From positions 6,278,655-6,342,654 of the forward strand of contig NC_056544.1 of NCBI RefSeq assembly GCF_910596095.1: a stretch of 64,000 nt of DNA, written 5' to 3'. Origin of the DNA: Thunnus maccoyii. Lineage: Eukaryota; Chordata; Actinopteri; Scombriformes; Scombridae. The translations under genes were made by a program, and so were the position numbers. This document shows, in pieces, positions 1-10,121 of this stretch. A model generated the notes under the pieces. It did not search any database, had not been told where the DNA came from, and saw nothing but the letters and a program-made list of their open reading frames with translations. The stretch's first letter is position 1. The number at the start of each line of letters is the position of its first letter.

Positions 1-299
1 ATCAAGCACTTTAGTATGTACACTAAGTGTTTGAATACACATAACTTAGTCATTGGAAAAGTACTGAAATAGTATATAGTATAACTGGGACAGATGCTGT
101 GAAAAAGGCCTATTAGCTGTATTGCTCCCTCCTCTCATGTCCTTGTTGGTAAGTCTAAACTTGTTGATCATTTCTTCTGGCAGATGTGTTTCCCTTGACA
201 TATTAAATTATAAGTTAATATTGAACATTCATTTATAACCTCAACTTCTATAAATGAATCACTGTAACTTGCTGTTAATTTGATTACTCTATGGCAAGG

Positions 300-413
300 T
301 CGGTCTGTCAGTCCAGACTGAAACATCTCAGCAACTACATGATGGATTGCCATTAAATTTTGTACAGGCATTCATGGTCTCAGGAGAATAAAGCCTTCTG
401 ACTTTGGCGCTCC
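300..413 (+). repeat. teleost interspersed repeat, family A, copy 1
   Basis: The text 'atggattgccattaaattt', followed by 'cattcatggtct' and 'ctgactttggcgc', matches a phrase I know as very common in fish genomes. Related copies lie at 15184-15455 and, in fragment form, near 16733-16830. The copy is short and has no visible terminal repeats. Confidence 0.55.
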
Positions 414-1198
414 CTAAAACACAATTTTATTGTCCACAAAGGAGGAAAATTGTCTCTGGTCCATTTGGCAAATACCTACAAAACTAATGACATTTTCATC
501 AGCCTCATCTGTACTTTGTTAGTGTCAATTGTCAAATGTTAACATAGTCCTGTTTACCATCAAAAGGCCTTCTGCTTTGTGATATTGATCCCATTACTGC
601 GTAATATTTACTTTACTATGCATGAGTCAGGCTTTGGACTGTGTACAGGTGACTGCTACCATGTGACAAACAACTGTAAGATGCAAGAGGCCAAAATCAA
701 TGACAATCAGCAGGAGAAGGTCAAAGTGACAGACTTACTGCAAAGAGTTGATTATCAAAGAAACAGTACTACAGTACTTGCATACAGTTCAATGCATTGA
801 TCAGCCTGTATGTAAAATTTGTCATATACATCTTTCAATATCAACCTAAACGTTGTCTTCACATGGCAGTTCAACTCAGGATACAAGCCAACTGCAGAAC
901 AAATATCTCTTTCACATGAATGATTTGCTAAAAGTCCAAATTGGGTCAAAGTAAAGTGTCAGTCTTTGTTTTATGCAGGGTAAAGTTAACTCTGACAGAA
1001 GCTACATGCTTCACCTGATAGGCCAGACAGAGTATTTTGTTACTACAGTGCTATTTGAGGAGACTTATGGTGAGTTGCTTTTTTTAAATCACTAATGGAG
1101 TCATGAGCTTCTGTTTTGATTCCAATCTAACCAGTGTAGTAATGGCAACAATGCTGTTCATCTGTTACTGAAAGCTGCCTGATATACTGTGCTGACCT

Positions 1199-1203
<5 letters not shown>

Positions 1204-1241
<38 letters not shown>
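1204..1241. repeat. (CA)n microsatellite
   Basis: This is an uninterrupted CA dinucleotide tract of about 19 units. Confidence 0.95.
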
Positions 1242-1243
<2 letters not shown>

Positions 1244-1842
1244 GACAATTACAGCTGATTCTTTACAATCACTTTATTTTGTCACAGTGCCAGTGTTTTC
1301 AATATATATAATGTCATGTGACTTACTGTGGTTTGTCTGAGCTTTCATTGATACCTTTTGTGGTAACTACAACTGCACTGCAAATTTGAACACTTCAAGA
1401 CAGAGCAAACAGTCAAATGTCCAACTAATTGAAATTTACAATTGATCTAGTGTAGAATTACACTAGTTATTTACCAATGAAGGGTTTACTAACTTGATTT
1501 CCTTGTTGACTGAACACAGTGCTCCCTAATAAATTCTATGATGTGTTACTGAAAAACTGCAAAGGTTTCGAACATGTGATCAAAATGGGCTGCATGAGAA
1601 TTAAGGAAATCAAACTTAATTCTGCTGACAGTATTCCAATGATTTGTAACAGAGAATGTTAAGTCAGACAGCATGGTTTGAGACCAAAACCCACCAATTA
1701 TGTTTAAACTTTAAATGCAAATATCATTCCAGACATTCACTTTCATCCCAGTTTTGTGCTACAGCTTTACACATACCATCAAATGATGAATATTTGGGGT
1801 GAATTTGACCAAAAAATAAAGCTAACATAAAGTACAGGACAG

Positions 1843-1848
1843 TTTATT
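1843..1848 (-). promoter_or_regulatory. candidate poly(A) signal of the THAP gene
   Basis: TTTATT on the plus strand reads AATAAA on the minus strand, about 600 bases past the stop codon of the THAP gene. Other TTTATT sites also occur downstream, so this choice is tentative. Confidence 0.25.
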
Positions 1849-2444
1849 GTGTAATGTGTTTGCATGCCACAGTAGTCCTCATAATATCAGAATACTCAAC
1901 ACCCAGGATACAAGCTTATCTGCTTGCAGGACGTTTGAGTATCATGAATACTACCAGGGTTTTATTGTGCATGTAAATGCAGACAGAAACACTTGTTAAA
2001 TCAGCTCTAGACACTTGACCTTAAACACAAGCAGCAAATTCAACAGGCCGTGTGTAAATTATATGTCTGCACTTCCCAAACAATTCCACCTTCTCATTGG
2101 TAGGCTACTTTTCCTCAGACTACATTTCCTCACATGTCCAACCACACTGGTCAGCATCTTCATGGAAGGAAAATCATATGCATAAACCATAAGCCCCAGC
2201 ATCTCACAGCAGTTCAGCAAAGCCATATGTTAGTGGTGCAGATTGCAAGCACAACCATGTGACATTTCTAATCAATCAACTCATGACCTCTGTCAGGCAA
2301 ATCGTACATTTGTATCAATGCTTAAGCCTTACGTAGATGCTAAGCCTAACTTGCCCATCCTCTTTCTCTTGATCCCATCTGCAGCTTTTCACATTGCACA
2401 TTCTTCCCTTGTTTTGAGTCAACGAGTCATGCAAACTGCCGGGA

Positions 2445-5400
2445 TCAGGACAAAACACCTATCAAGTCTTCCTCATCATTGTCCCCAACAACTTCTGTTG
2501 GACTGTCGCAGGTGGCCATGAGCCCCAGGCCCAGCTCTGCCAGCTCCTCGCAGCTCATGTCCGTCGTCACCATGATCTTAGTCTCCAGGCGGTTACACAA
2601 GGTCCTGTAGGAGGGTAACGGGTATCCCAGCTCTCTCAGATACTCGTAACCCTTTGTGCCAACAGCACAGCGGATCTTCCTGGCCTTCAGGATGGTCTCT
2701 GGAGACCAGACAGCACGTCGGGAGCGCTTGGTGAGGGACAGGGCACGGATCTGGTCCTCAAACAGAAAGTTCTGGAGGCCCTTCTCAATCCGGTCGAGCC
2801 GATACAGACGCTTCTTCATCTCCTCTGCCTGACAGACACACATAAGAAGAGGGTTCATTACAGCTGAAACTACTATTATATTAGACAATAGAGCCAATAG
2901 ATTATTAGAGCTAATAATCAAATAACCAGATAATGAGAGCTCATGTGAGCTGTAAAGCAACCCAGCAGATTTCTGACAGAATCAGACTCAATGACCACAT
3001 TCTGGGCTCTTTTAATCTGGTTATGATGCATTGCAAACACAACATACTACAACTTCAAATGAAAAAAAAATTAATAAAAAAGTGGACGGTGATTAGTAAA
3101 CAAAGACACCAGCTGCTATCCTACCTCCTTTTGTAGCCTTGCAGTGTGCTGCATCTCCTGCTCCAGCTGCTTCTTGAGGAGCTGACACTGTGTGCAGGGC
3201 TGCTGGTCTTCAGTTGTCCTGTCTGCATCCTCTTCCTCCAGGCCGGGCAGAGGGGTGCGTCTGGCATAGCCATGGTCCCCAAAATTCAGCTCCTTCTCCA
3301 CTACAGACACAACACAATGTCTGACTAGCATTATATTTCCTAGCTGGAATCTGCAGTACATCATATTTTGTCAGGTGAAAATACAAAACACATTAGAAAA
3401 ACTATTTATCGTCTGCACACACGTCTTACCTGTCTTGTATTGTAAGTGCAGTGCATGTCTTACTTGTGAAGCTGCCTTAATAGTTTTGCAAGAGCAATCT
3501 ACTAATCCAGTTGAAATAAGTGACCTCTGCTACAGATGAGATATATTGTCATTTTAAGCAGACTGTACTGTCATCATATACAAAGTTATGAGTGGATGGC
3601 GAGTTCAGACCAAATGCAAAGTGAATTTTTGCCTCACATTATGTGAGTACAGCCGCTCAAGTGTTTTTTGAAGTATTTCACAACCCACGAATATTCGCCC
3701 TTTCTCTTCCAGAGAAGAGGAGAGGAGGAGATGCTTATCTCTAAGTAGATGCAACAGCAAGTCTTAAGAACCAATACATCCGGGGGAAACAGCTGCGACA
3801 TGTCTATTTACAGAGCCAGTGCGGTGTATGATTTTTTTCAGCACACAGAACGGACAGCTAGCAGACTGTGTGGAGATATTTGCTGAATTGACAAAAAGCG
3901 TATTGGATCAGTATTGCTGACTTTACCTTTAATTCAACAAGTTTTTCTCAAAGGAGGAGGAATTAGAGCTTCACTGCTAAACCATCAAGAGTAGGCTAAC
4001 TTTTTAGTTAGCTAGCAAACAATGTAACGTTTTGTTTAGGAATACAGAGCAGCCAAAAGTTTTCCCCCCTCTTTTATACTTACTAGGTCCTGACAGCATG
4101 CAAATGTATTTATTTTTATTTATTTATTTTAATTTGGGTAAGACAGCATCTCCATATTGATTAAACTCTATTTAATTTCAGTTTATATTAATAAACTTGG
4201 ATTTACAAAACAGAGATTAGTTTTTAATTGTGCAACAGAGCTCTGCTTAATTTTAAATCTAGATTTACTCATTTTAAACCTAGTTTTGCTAAACTGCGAT
4301 TAGAACTAATCTTAGATTTAATTCATCTTTGTTGGTACAACCCTCAAGTCATCAAGTTAAAACCTGTATAACCAGTTCAGAAGAAACTATTTTCTTTACT
4401 CTTGGTATATTAAAAAGTAAATGATTGCTGCACTTGTTGTGTCGGTATGCTAGGTCATCAATTCATAATCATATCAGAGAACATTGTGTCTGCTTTTATT
4501 TTTAACCATGAGATATTATTGTGAGGTATACAGCTTTAATTTGGCATGTCTAGACTGCATTATAACACAATAACATAACAATAAAAGCAGACATGGCAGT
4601 GTGATATGCTGACTTTATTAAGCAAGTCTGACTTACATTCAAAAGCAATATGCAATTATGAAATAACAAATGGCTAAAACAAAAAACATCAAGTCCTTTT
4701 AAATTACTTTGATAATTTATATAATAACAAATGTTTGAATAAAACTATAAAAACTTTACATTGTATGTGTGAGAAATAAAAAAACCCTACATAAATTAAC
4801 CAATTAATAATGGAAAGCCTGGTTCCTTCCCTGATTGTCACCCTGATTAATAATTCATAATATTCTGCTGGCTCCAAACTGAGGGCCACAGTCCTGGATT
4901 CATAAATAAATTTATGAATCTGAAATCTGACAATCTTTGCAGGGAAGAATCAGGCTTTTGAGGAAAAGCTCATCCTCTGAGGGGGGAGGGGGAGCAGGTA
5001 GAGTGGGACTCTTCAAAGCTTCTACAAGAAGTTTCCCGATCCCGATCCCCCTCTCCCTCTCACTCCCACTGGTTCTCTTTCGGGTCCTCCTTGTCACTGT
5101 ATGAAATGGAAACACTATATAGTCATAGAACTTCATGAAAAACATACCGTTCATGCTGAAATTATACTTGTACCATTAAAAAAAATGCAATCCAACTTTT
5201 CTCATGTACATATCTGTGGGTGGTTTCACGGTTGCAACAGAACTTTGAGACTCTGCCTCACTGCCTTCTTCTGATGACTGATCTGGCTTGTCTATAAGTA
5301 TTGACAATATAAAAAAGATGTCTTGGATTTTTGTTTGGCAGATATATGAATGTCTAATAGGTCATTCTAGCTTTCAGTGTCAATTACATCACCTGAAGCA

Positions 5401-8400
5401 TTTTACAAATGAACCCATATTATAACATCATATAGTTCCAGCCATGATAATATCTAGCCTTTGATTTTTCTACAACCTCTTAATGCAGTGAGTCCTTGAT
5501 GTACAGGAAGAAATGATCCCAGACTTGTTAAATTTCCCCTCTGTATTGTTTTTGTTTATTCTAACTATTTGTTCATTCTAACTATTGTGCATTCAAAGCA
5601 GTTTCAGTAATAAATTTAACTCAGTGAGTGAGTTCTGGTATTTCTGTGTTCTTCAAAACAAGTCTTGCTGCAATAATAAAGCCTGTCATTATTAATCCAA
5701 ACTGTGCTTTGGTGACACCCTGTGGTAAAAGTGTTTTATCACCAAGAAGTCACAACTGAGGTGAGTCTGGTAAGAGCTACTTTATCTATTCTCAAAGGTT
5801 TTTTTTAATTACAGGTTTGGTACAGGTGAGGATACAGATTAGTTTTGGGTATTTTCACATTTTCTTTGTCAGTTAAATTTGTTTTTAAGTGCAGACTATG
5901 AAAATAAATATCTGTACTGGAGACATAAAACAACTAGTTATCCATCTATACAAAAAATCTTTTCAGTATAAGTTTCCCAAGCTGTGCGTGTGTGTCTTCA
6001 TTCAAACTCTTGTCAGCCAACCTCCCATGTCACTCTCTGACAGCCCTGCTGCTGCCTCTGACCCTGGTGATCCATTGGTCTTGCATCCTGTGCTGTGTTG
6101 TTGACATGGGTCCTGTCTTCCTCGACCCCCCACCCCATGTTACTGCTTGTCTCTCTTGGGGTAACAAAGGGGTTGAGGAAAGACAGGACGGCAGGACTGG
6201 CCCTGCTGCTGACCCACTCTTTTTTTCCTCTATCTCTTTTCTCCTTTCCTTTGCAGCATATCTCCTCTGACAAGAGACACACGTAAACATGAACTGTTGA
6301 ATCTAAAATCGCTAGTAAGCCAGACAAGTACACCAGGAGAGCCAGTTGTGCTAACGGTTGTGCTAACTAGGGAATGTAGCTAATGCTAGTGCTAACTTGG
6401 TTCATAGTGAAGTACAACCAATGGCTGGAATCAAGTAAAAGACACAAATTTTTAGAACTTACCAAGTAGTCCAATTTCTTCGCTCACTTTTCTCCAAGGC
6501 TTCTCCTTTTTTGTTTCGTCTTTATATAAATATGATGTTGTATCATAGAGCTCTGGGTGACAACAGGCGCTCACAATAAGTTTTTCCTCCATTTCTGATT
6601 CAACGTAAGGACGTCAGGAGAATCTCAACACTGATAGCCTTTCGTGACACAGTGTCAGGCAAATTTTTCGGTCAAGTTGAATATTTTCAACTCGCGCAAA
6701 TATGCAAATGACGCAAATGACGCAAATTTGTTGTGTATTAACGCCTTTGCATTGACTTTGTATGTAATCATGACGCGCAAAAAATTGGCTTTGCAATTGG
6801 TCTGAACACGTCATAAGAAATTCCTGGATAATAACATAACTTTTATGTACTTTTTCTGGTTATTTTTCAGTTACTAAATAAAGCTAGTTCAAATCAGTTT
6901 TAGGCCACCAGAGGGTAGTAAAACATCAAAATAAGCTGACAGATACACTCCCAGCACAATAATGCACATTAACATGTTTTGCTAACATGTGACCAAACAA
7001 AATCTTATTTAGAACGTTCAGCAGACACTAAACAAAATTCACATTCATTTGGAGTCATGTTTCAGGCCAAGGAATCCAATAACCACCCCTTTCATCTCTG
7101 TTTTGGTCTCGAACAGCTCCTGAGTCAACCATCTGTGTCTTTAGTCCTCTAAACAGACAGCTATATTACACCAGCCACACGGTAAATGTCTGTCTGTGTG
7201 CTGTTTGCTGCTGGGCAGGTTTATCAGAGCTGTTCTGGTAGAAATGGCTGCCAATAGAGGGGTAATAAGAGAAGCTGATCCAAAAGAGGCTAAAAGCTCA
7301 AAAGAGCTGCAGAATTAGGGATTAATTCTGATTTTGACACAATGAGCAAACCTTTCACATTATACAGAATCATTACACTAAATGTTAATATAAAAACAGT
7401 TAATTTAGGTTTAGTTGTCAAGTTGTTCTCACTCTTGTAACCTTGTTCTTAAGACAAGTCAGGAAACTGGTTGCACAAGTGCTGTTAAGCACAACATTAA
7501 AAGAAATGTTTATCTCTAGTCCTTATGTTGATACTAGTGAAAACAAGTGCTTGTCTGCAACTAAATGAATGCTGTATACAAGCTGTTACATTTCCAGACA
7601 ATGGGTGCTTTTTATTTGTCTAATGTGTCTCAGTCCTCACTTCCCTCCTCTTAGCGTTGTTGTGAGAGAAAGATGCGAAGAAGAGACGGGAGGACATCCT
7701 CGCTAACTCCAGCATCACTTTGAGGTCAATCAATTTTCAGGTCATGGGTTGGAGGATGGGAGGAAACATAATTAGCAGAATGGAAAGCACCCACTGACAT
7801 TCAGTCCCGGCACCCGGCCAACTACATCTATGGCCAAGAAACTAAAATTGCACCAAGGATCCTGTGGTCACAATGCAGGTTCAATTTCTGAGTCACTCAA
7901 AGGCTTTATAGAGAACTGAATGTGATTATAAAGGACTGTTTCAGAGCCAAATCTGCACCCACCTGCTGGATGTAACAGAACATATTTAGGAAGAAATGAC
8001 ACTGGATTCAGGTACCTGGTTCAGGTTTTAAAGGCAGCAGGATGTATGGAGTAGTGATTGCAGCGTACGGAGGGTCTCCAACATTAAACAGAGTGGGGAT
8101 GGCGTTGGGCTTCAGCTTCTTTCCGCCAGCTGGAGACCTGGCTATCTCCTCAAACTGGCTCTGCTCAAAATGGTCCTTGGAGAAACAAGACAGGAAAGGT
8201 GTGATAATCAGTAAGGTATGGTATTTTTATTGTTAGGACTCTGGATAATGCCTCAACATCTGCATCAACCTCCACCAAACACAGGTCAAAGTACATCATG
8301 GTGAGAGCAGAGGGAGGCACAGGTGCAGGCGCTGCAACCAGAAGACCCCCTACCTCGGTTAGGCATGCCAAGCTCCCTTTTGCCTACAGCCACAGAAAGA

Positions 8401-9348
8401 CTGTTTCAATGACTGACATGATGAACAGGGACTGTAGGTTACTGGAATGAAAGCCACATTTTTTACCCCAGTGCAAGCCAGGATAGATTGCAAAACACTG
8501 GACTGTGGGGAAAAAGATAGTGTACATTTTTCTATATAGTATGTAAATTGTTTTTGTAAAATAAACTCTTTTGGAGTAATTTACTCTTTCATTCATTAGT
8601 GCAAAAACGTGGTAATTCGTTACCTACTCCAAAGACCCACAATATCAGATGTGCCATTTGGCAGATGTCCACCTACACATAACTTCACAATAAACAATGC
8701 AGAGAGCTTATTTTTTTGTGCCATCATCAACAGCTTTGACACAGAGGTGGTTCAGAGATGTGGGTATGGCTCCAAAGTATTTTCCACTCAAAAGGTACTA
8801 CCACAGGCCTTGTATGGCAAAAAACAGGCAGGGCAAAAACAACAACAATAAAGAAACAAAAAACAAACAAACAAACAAACACGTAACGTACTTTTCTACA
8901 ATGTTTGTACCTCTGTAACTTTTGTTCAGGATTACTTATACTCATTCTGACTTTCTGGTTGTAAAATGTAAAGAGTAACCTTTAAAATGAGACCAGGGTT
9001 ATGACTGTAATCAAAACGGCTGAGTAACAGTGACGTTAACCCTTTTATTTCGGGGCTTATGCACAAAAATAGGGGTACCTGATAACTTAAGGGGTTGAAC
9101 AACAGGTCTCCTTCATTCATACTTCGTTCATGTAACCTCACAGTTGTTCAATGGTGTTTGGAAACAAAACAGAAATGTTAGTCGGTGTGTCAACTTACCT
9201 GGCAGAGTCGGGAGTGTGGAGTTGGTTCAAAGTCACGTCGACAGTTCACCACCCATTTCTTCTTACGGACAGGGTCTTTGGGGAATCTAAACAGCTGCTT
9301 CCCTATGCTGGTTGAATTGGAGCAGTTCGGAGCGGAGCAGCCACCCAT
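2445..9348 (-). CDS. THAP-domain DNA-binding protein with P-element-transposase-like domain
   Basis: Four exons join in phase: 9348-9199, 8175-8016, 3300-3125 and 2828-2445, giving 289 residues and a stop. All introns have GT/AG ends (donors GTAAGT, GTACCT, GTAGGA). Residues 1-80 form a THAP zinc finger: Cys4-X4-Cys9-X39-Cys49-X2-His52, with Pro23, Trp32 and the closing NAIPTLF motif at 74-80. Residues ~140-175 are Gln/Glu/Lys-rich and look coiled-coil. Residues ~178-240 (FLFEDQIRAL, then WSPETILKARKIRCAVG and PLPSYRTLCNRL) resemble the helix-turn-helix region of P-element/THAP9 transposases. The tail is acidic (DNDEEDLIGVLS). The family binds DNA as nuclear regulators; no specific target can be inferred. 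The start is the ATG directly before the first THAP cysteine. The gene is head-to-head with toe1, and its 4.7 kb second intron holds a PIF/Harbinger-like insertion. The paralogue cannot be named safely. Confidence 0.88.
3601..6809 (-). mobile_element. PIF/Harbinger-like DNA transposon, decayed, in a THAP gene intron
   Basis: Imperfect terminal inverted repeats bound the element. The left end (3601-3631) contains GTTCAGACCAAATGCAAAG; the right end (6778-6809), read on the minus strand, contains GTTCAGACCAATTGCAAAG, followed in both by an AATTTTT run. Inside, on the minus strand, lies a MADF-BESS gene, the type of DNA-binding accessory protein encoded by PIF/Harbinger elements. No intact transposase is visible; the left interior is AT-rich with no long frame, so the element is probably non-autonomous. 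A target-site duplication could not be fixed because the terminal base is ambiguous. The family call rests on the terminal repeats plus the accessory gene. Confidence 0.62.
4870..6592 (-). pseudogene. broken MADF-BESS accessory gene of the Harbinger-like element
   Basis: Exon 1 (6592-6463) starts at an ATG and encodes a MADF N-terminus (MEEKLIVSACCHPELYD, then KPWRKVSEEIG), ending at a GTAAGT donor. Exon 2, after a CAG ending at about 6267, carries MADF pieces in two frames: EEIC, then AKERRKEIEEKKSGSAAG in a shifted frame, then AVLSFLNPFVTPRETSSNM back in the first. A short Ser/Glu-rich exon lies at ~5220-5293 (PDQSSEEGSEAESQ). The last exon (~5100-4870) has a BESS start (SEDELFLKSLI) and then shifts frame to VRFQIHKFIYES. 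At each jump the residues expected in the family are missing, which suggests three small deletions. MADF-BESS proteins bind DNA and self-associate. Assembly error could mimic this pattern. Confidence 0.6.
7040..7260 (+). repeat. interspersed repeat, family B, copy 1
   Basis: The phrase 'ctctgttttggtctcgaaca', followed by 'tctttagtcctctaaacagac' type text and 'tttgctgctgggc', is a diverged relative of the interior of the TTAA-bounded element at 59716-60304. The terminal repeats are not recognisable here. Confidence 0.45.
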
Positions 9349-10121
9349 TTGCACTCAGTTAAAAGAAAGAGTAAAGCTAAATTTAGCAAACGTTAAGTTA
9401 GCTTGGCTGGCAAATAAGCTCAGCTGTGGATTTTAATCATTTTTTAAAACTACTAAAACATAAGAACAATTACTTATGGACTCGATATTAGTGCCTGCAA
9501 AACGACAGTGCTGTCAGGCAGAGTTTTTGCATCGTATTTTAAACATTTAATTTAAAATACTTTTATCAGAGATGAAATGTTTCTGACTTTGTTTGAGCCA
9601 AAATGGCGCACTTCTCTTCGATAGTTGGATATAGTGACGTAGTGTTTATATGTGTGTCCATCATAAACGCCTGCGTGAAAACGTTTTTGTAAAGCAAAAA
9701 CAAGTCAAATAAAGAGAGAAATCACAATATGAATTCATTCATTTGTGGTGCATATTACATAATTATCAATTGGGTGTATTTTTTGCAACGAGCTAAAGAC
9801 GAATGCATTTATTTTGCGAACAGTTTATAGTCCAACTTCTACAGATTTTATGTCGCAGGACCCGATGAAGCACGTTGAAATGTTTACGGTTTGTGCGCGG
9901 CTAGCTGTCGACTCGAATAAGTGCTATTTTATCAATGACTGTTGTATTTATTGAATGTATGACAAATAATATAACAAGTAAGCAACAAGCAAGACGTCTG
10001 TACAGAGTACCTACTAATGAAAACCACTGCTAGGTAGTTAGTTAAGCTGTAACTGTGCAGCAAACCTTCCCGCTGTTAACAAGTTAGGTACTGCCCGTAT
10101 TAGTTATTAGTCGAGACAAAC
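9349..10121. promoter_or_regulatory. divergent promoter between the THAP gene and toe1
   Basis: The two start codons face away from each other, only 773 bases apart. The interval has an AAAATGGCGCAC motif (YY1-like) near 9600, a GTGACGTAG half-CRE near 9633, and a GC-richer patch near 9890 (TTTGTGCGCGGCTAGC). No TATA box stands out. Shared control of both genes is an inference from position. Confidence 0.55.

Larger units (their letters stand above)
1..2444. other. gene-free flank
   Basis: No coding exon could be supported here. The open frames are short, lack splice-site support and have no recognisable protein features. The stretch holds one interspersed repeat copy and one CA microsatellite, listed separately. 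It probably includes the 3' untranslated region of the minus-strand THAP gene that ends at 2445. Confidence 0.6.

Noticed and set aside
6902-6917. CTCF-like GGCCACCAGAGGGTAG
   Set aside because: It is a partial match to the core motif and could equally belong to a dispersed repeat. A single site with no supporting data is not reported as a feature.
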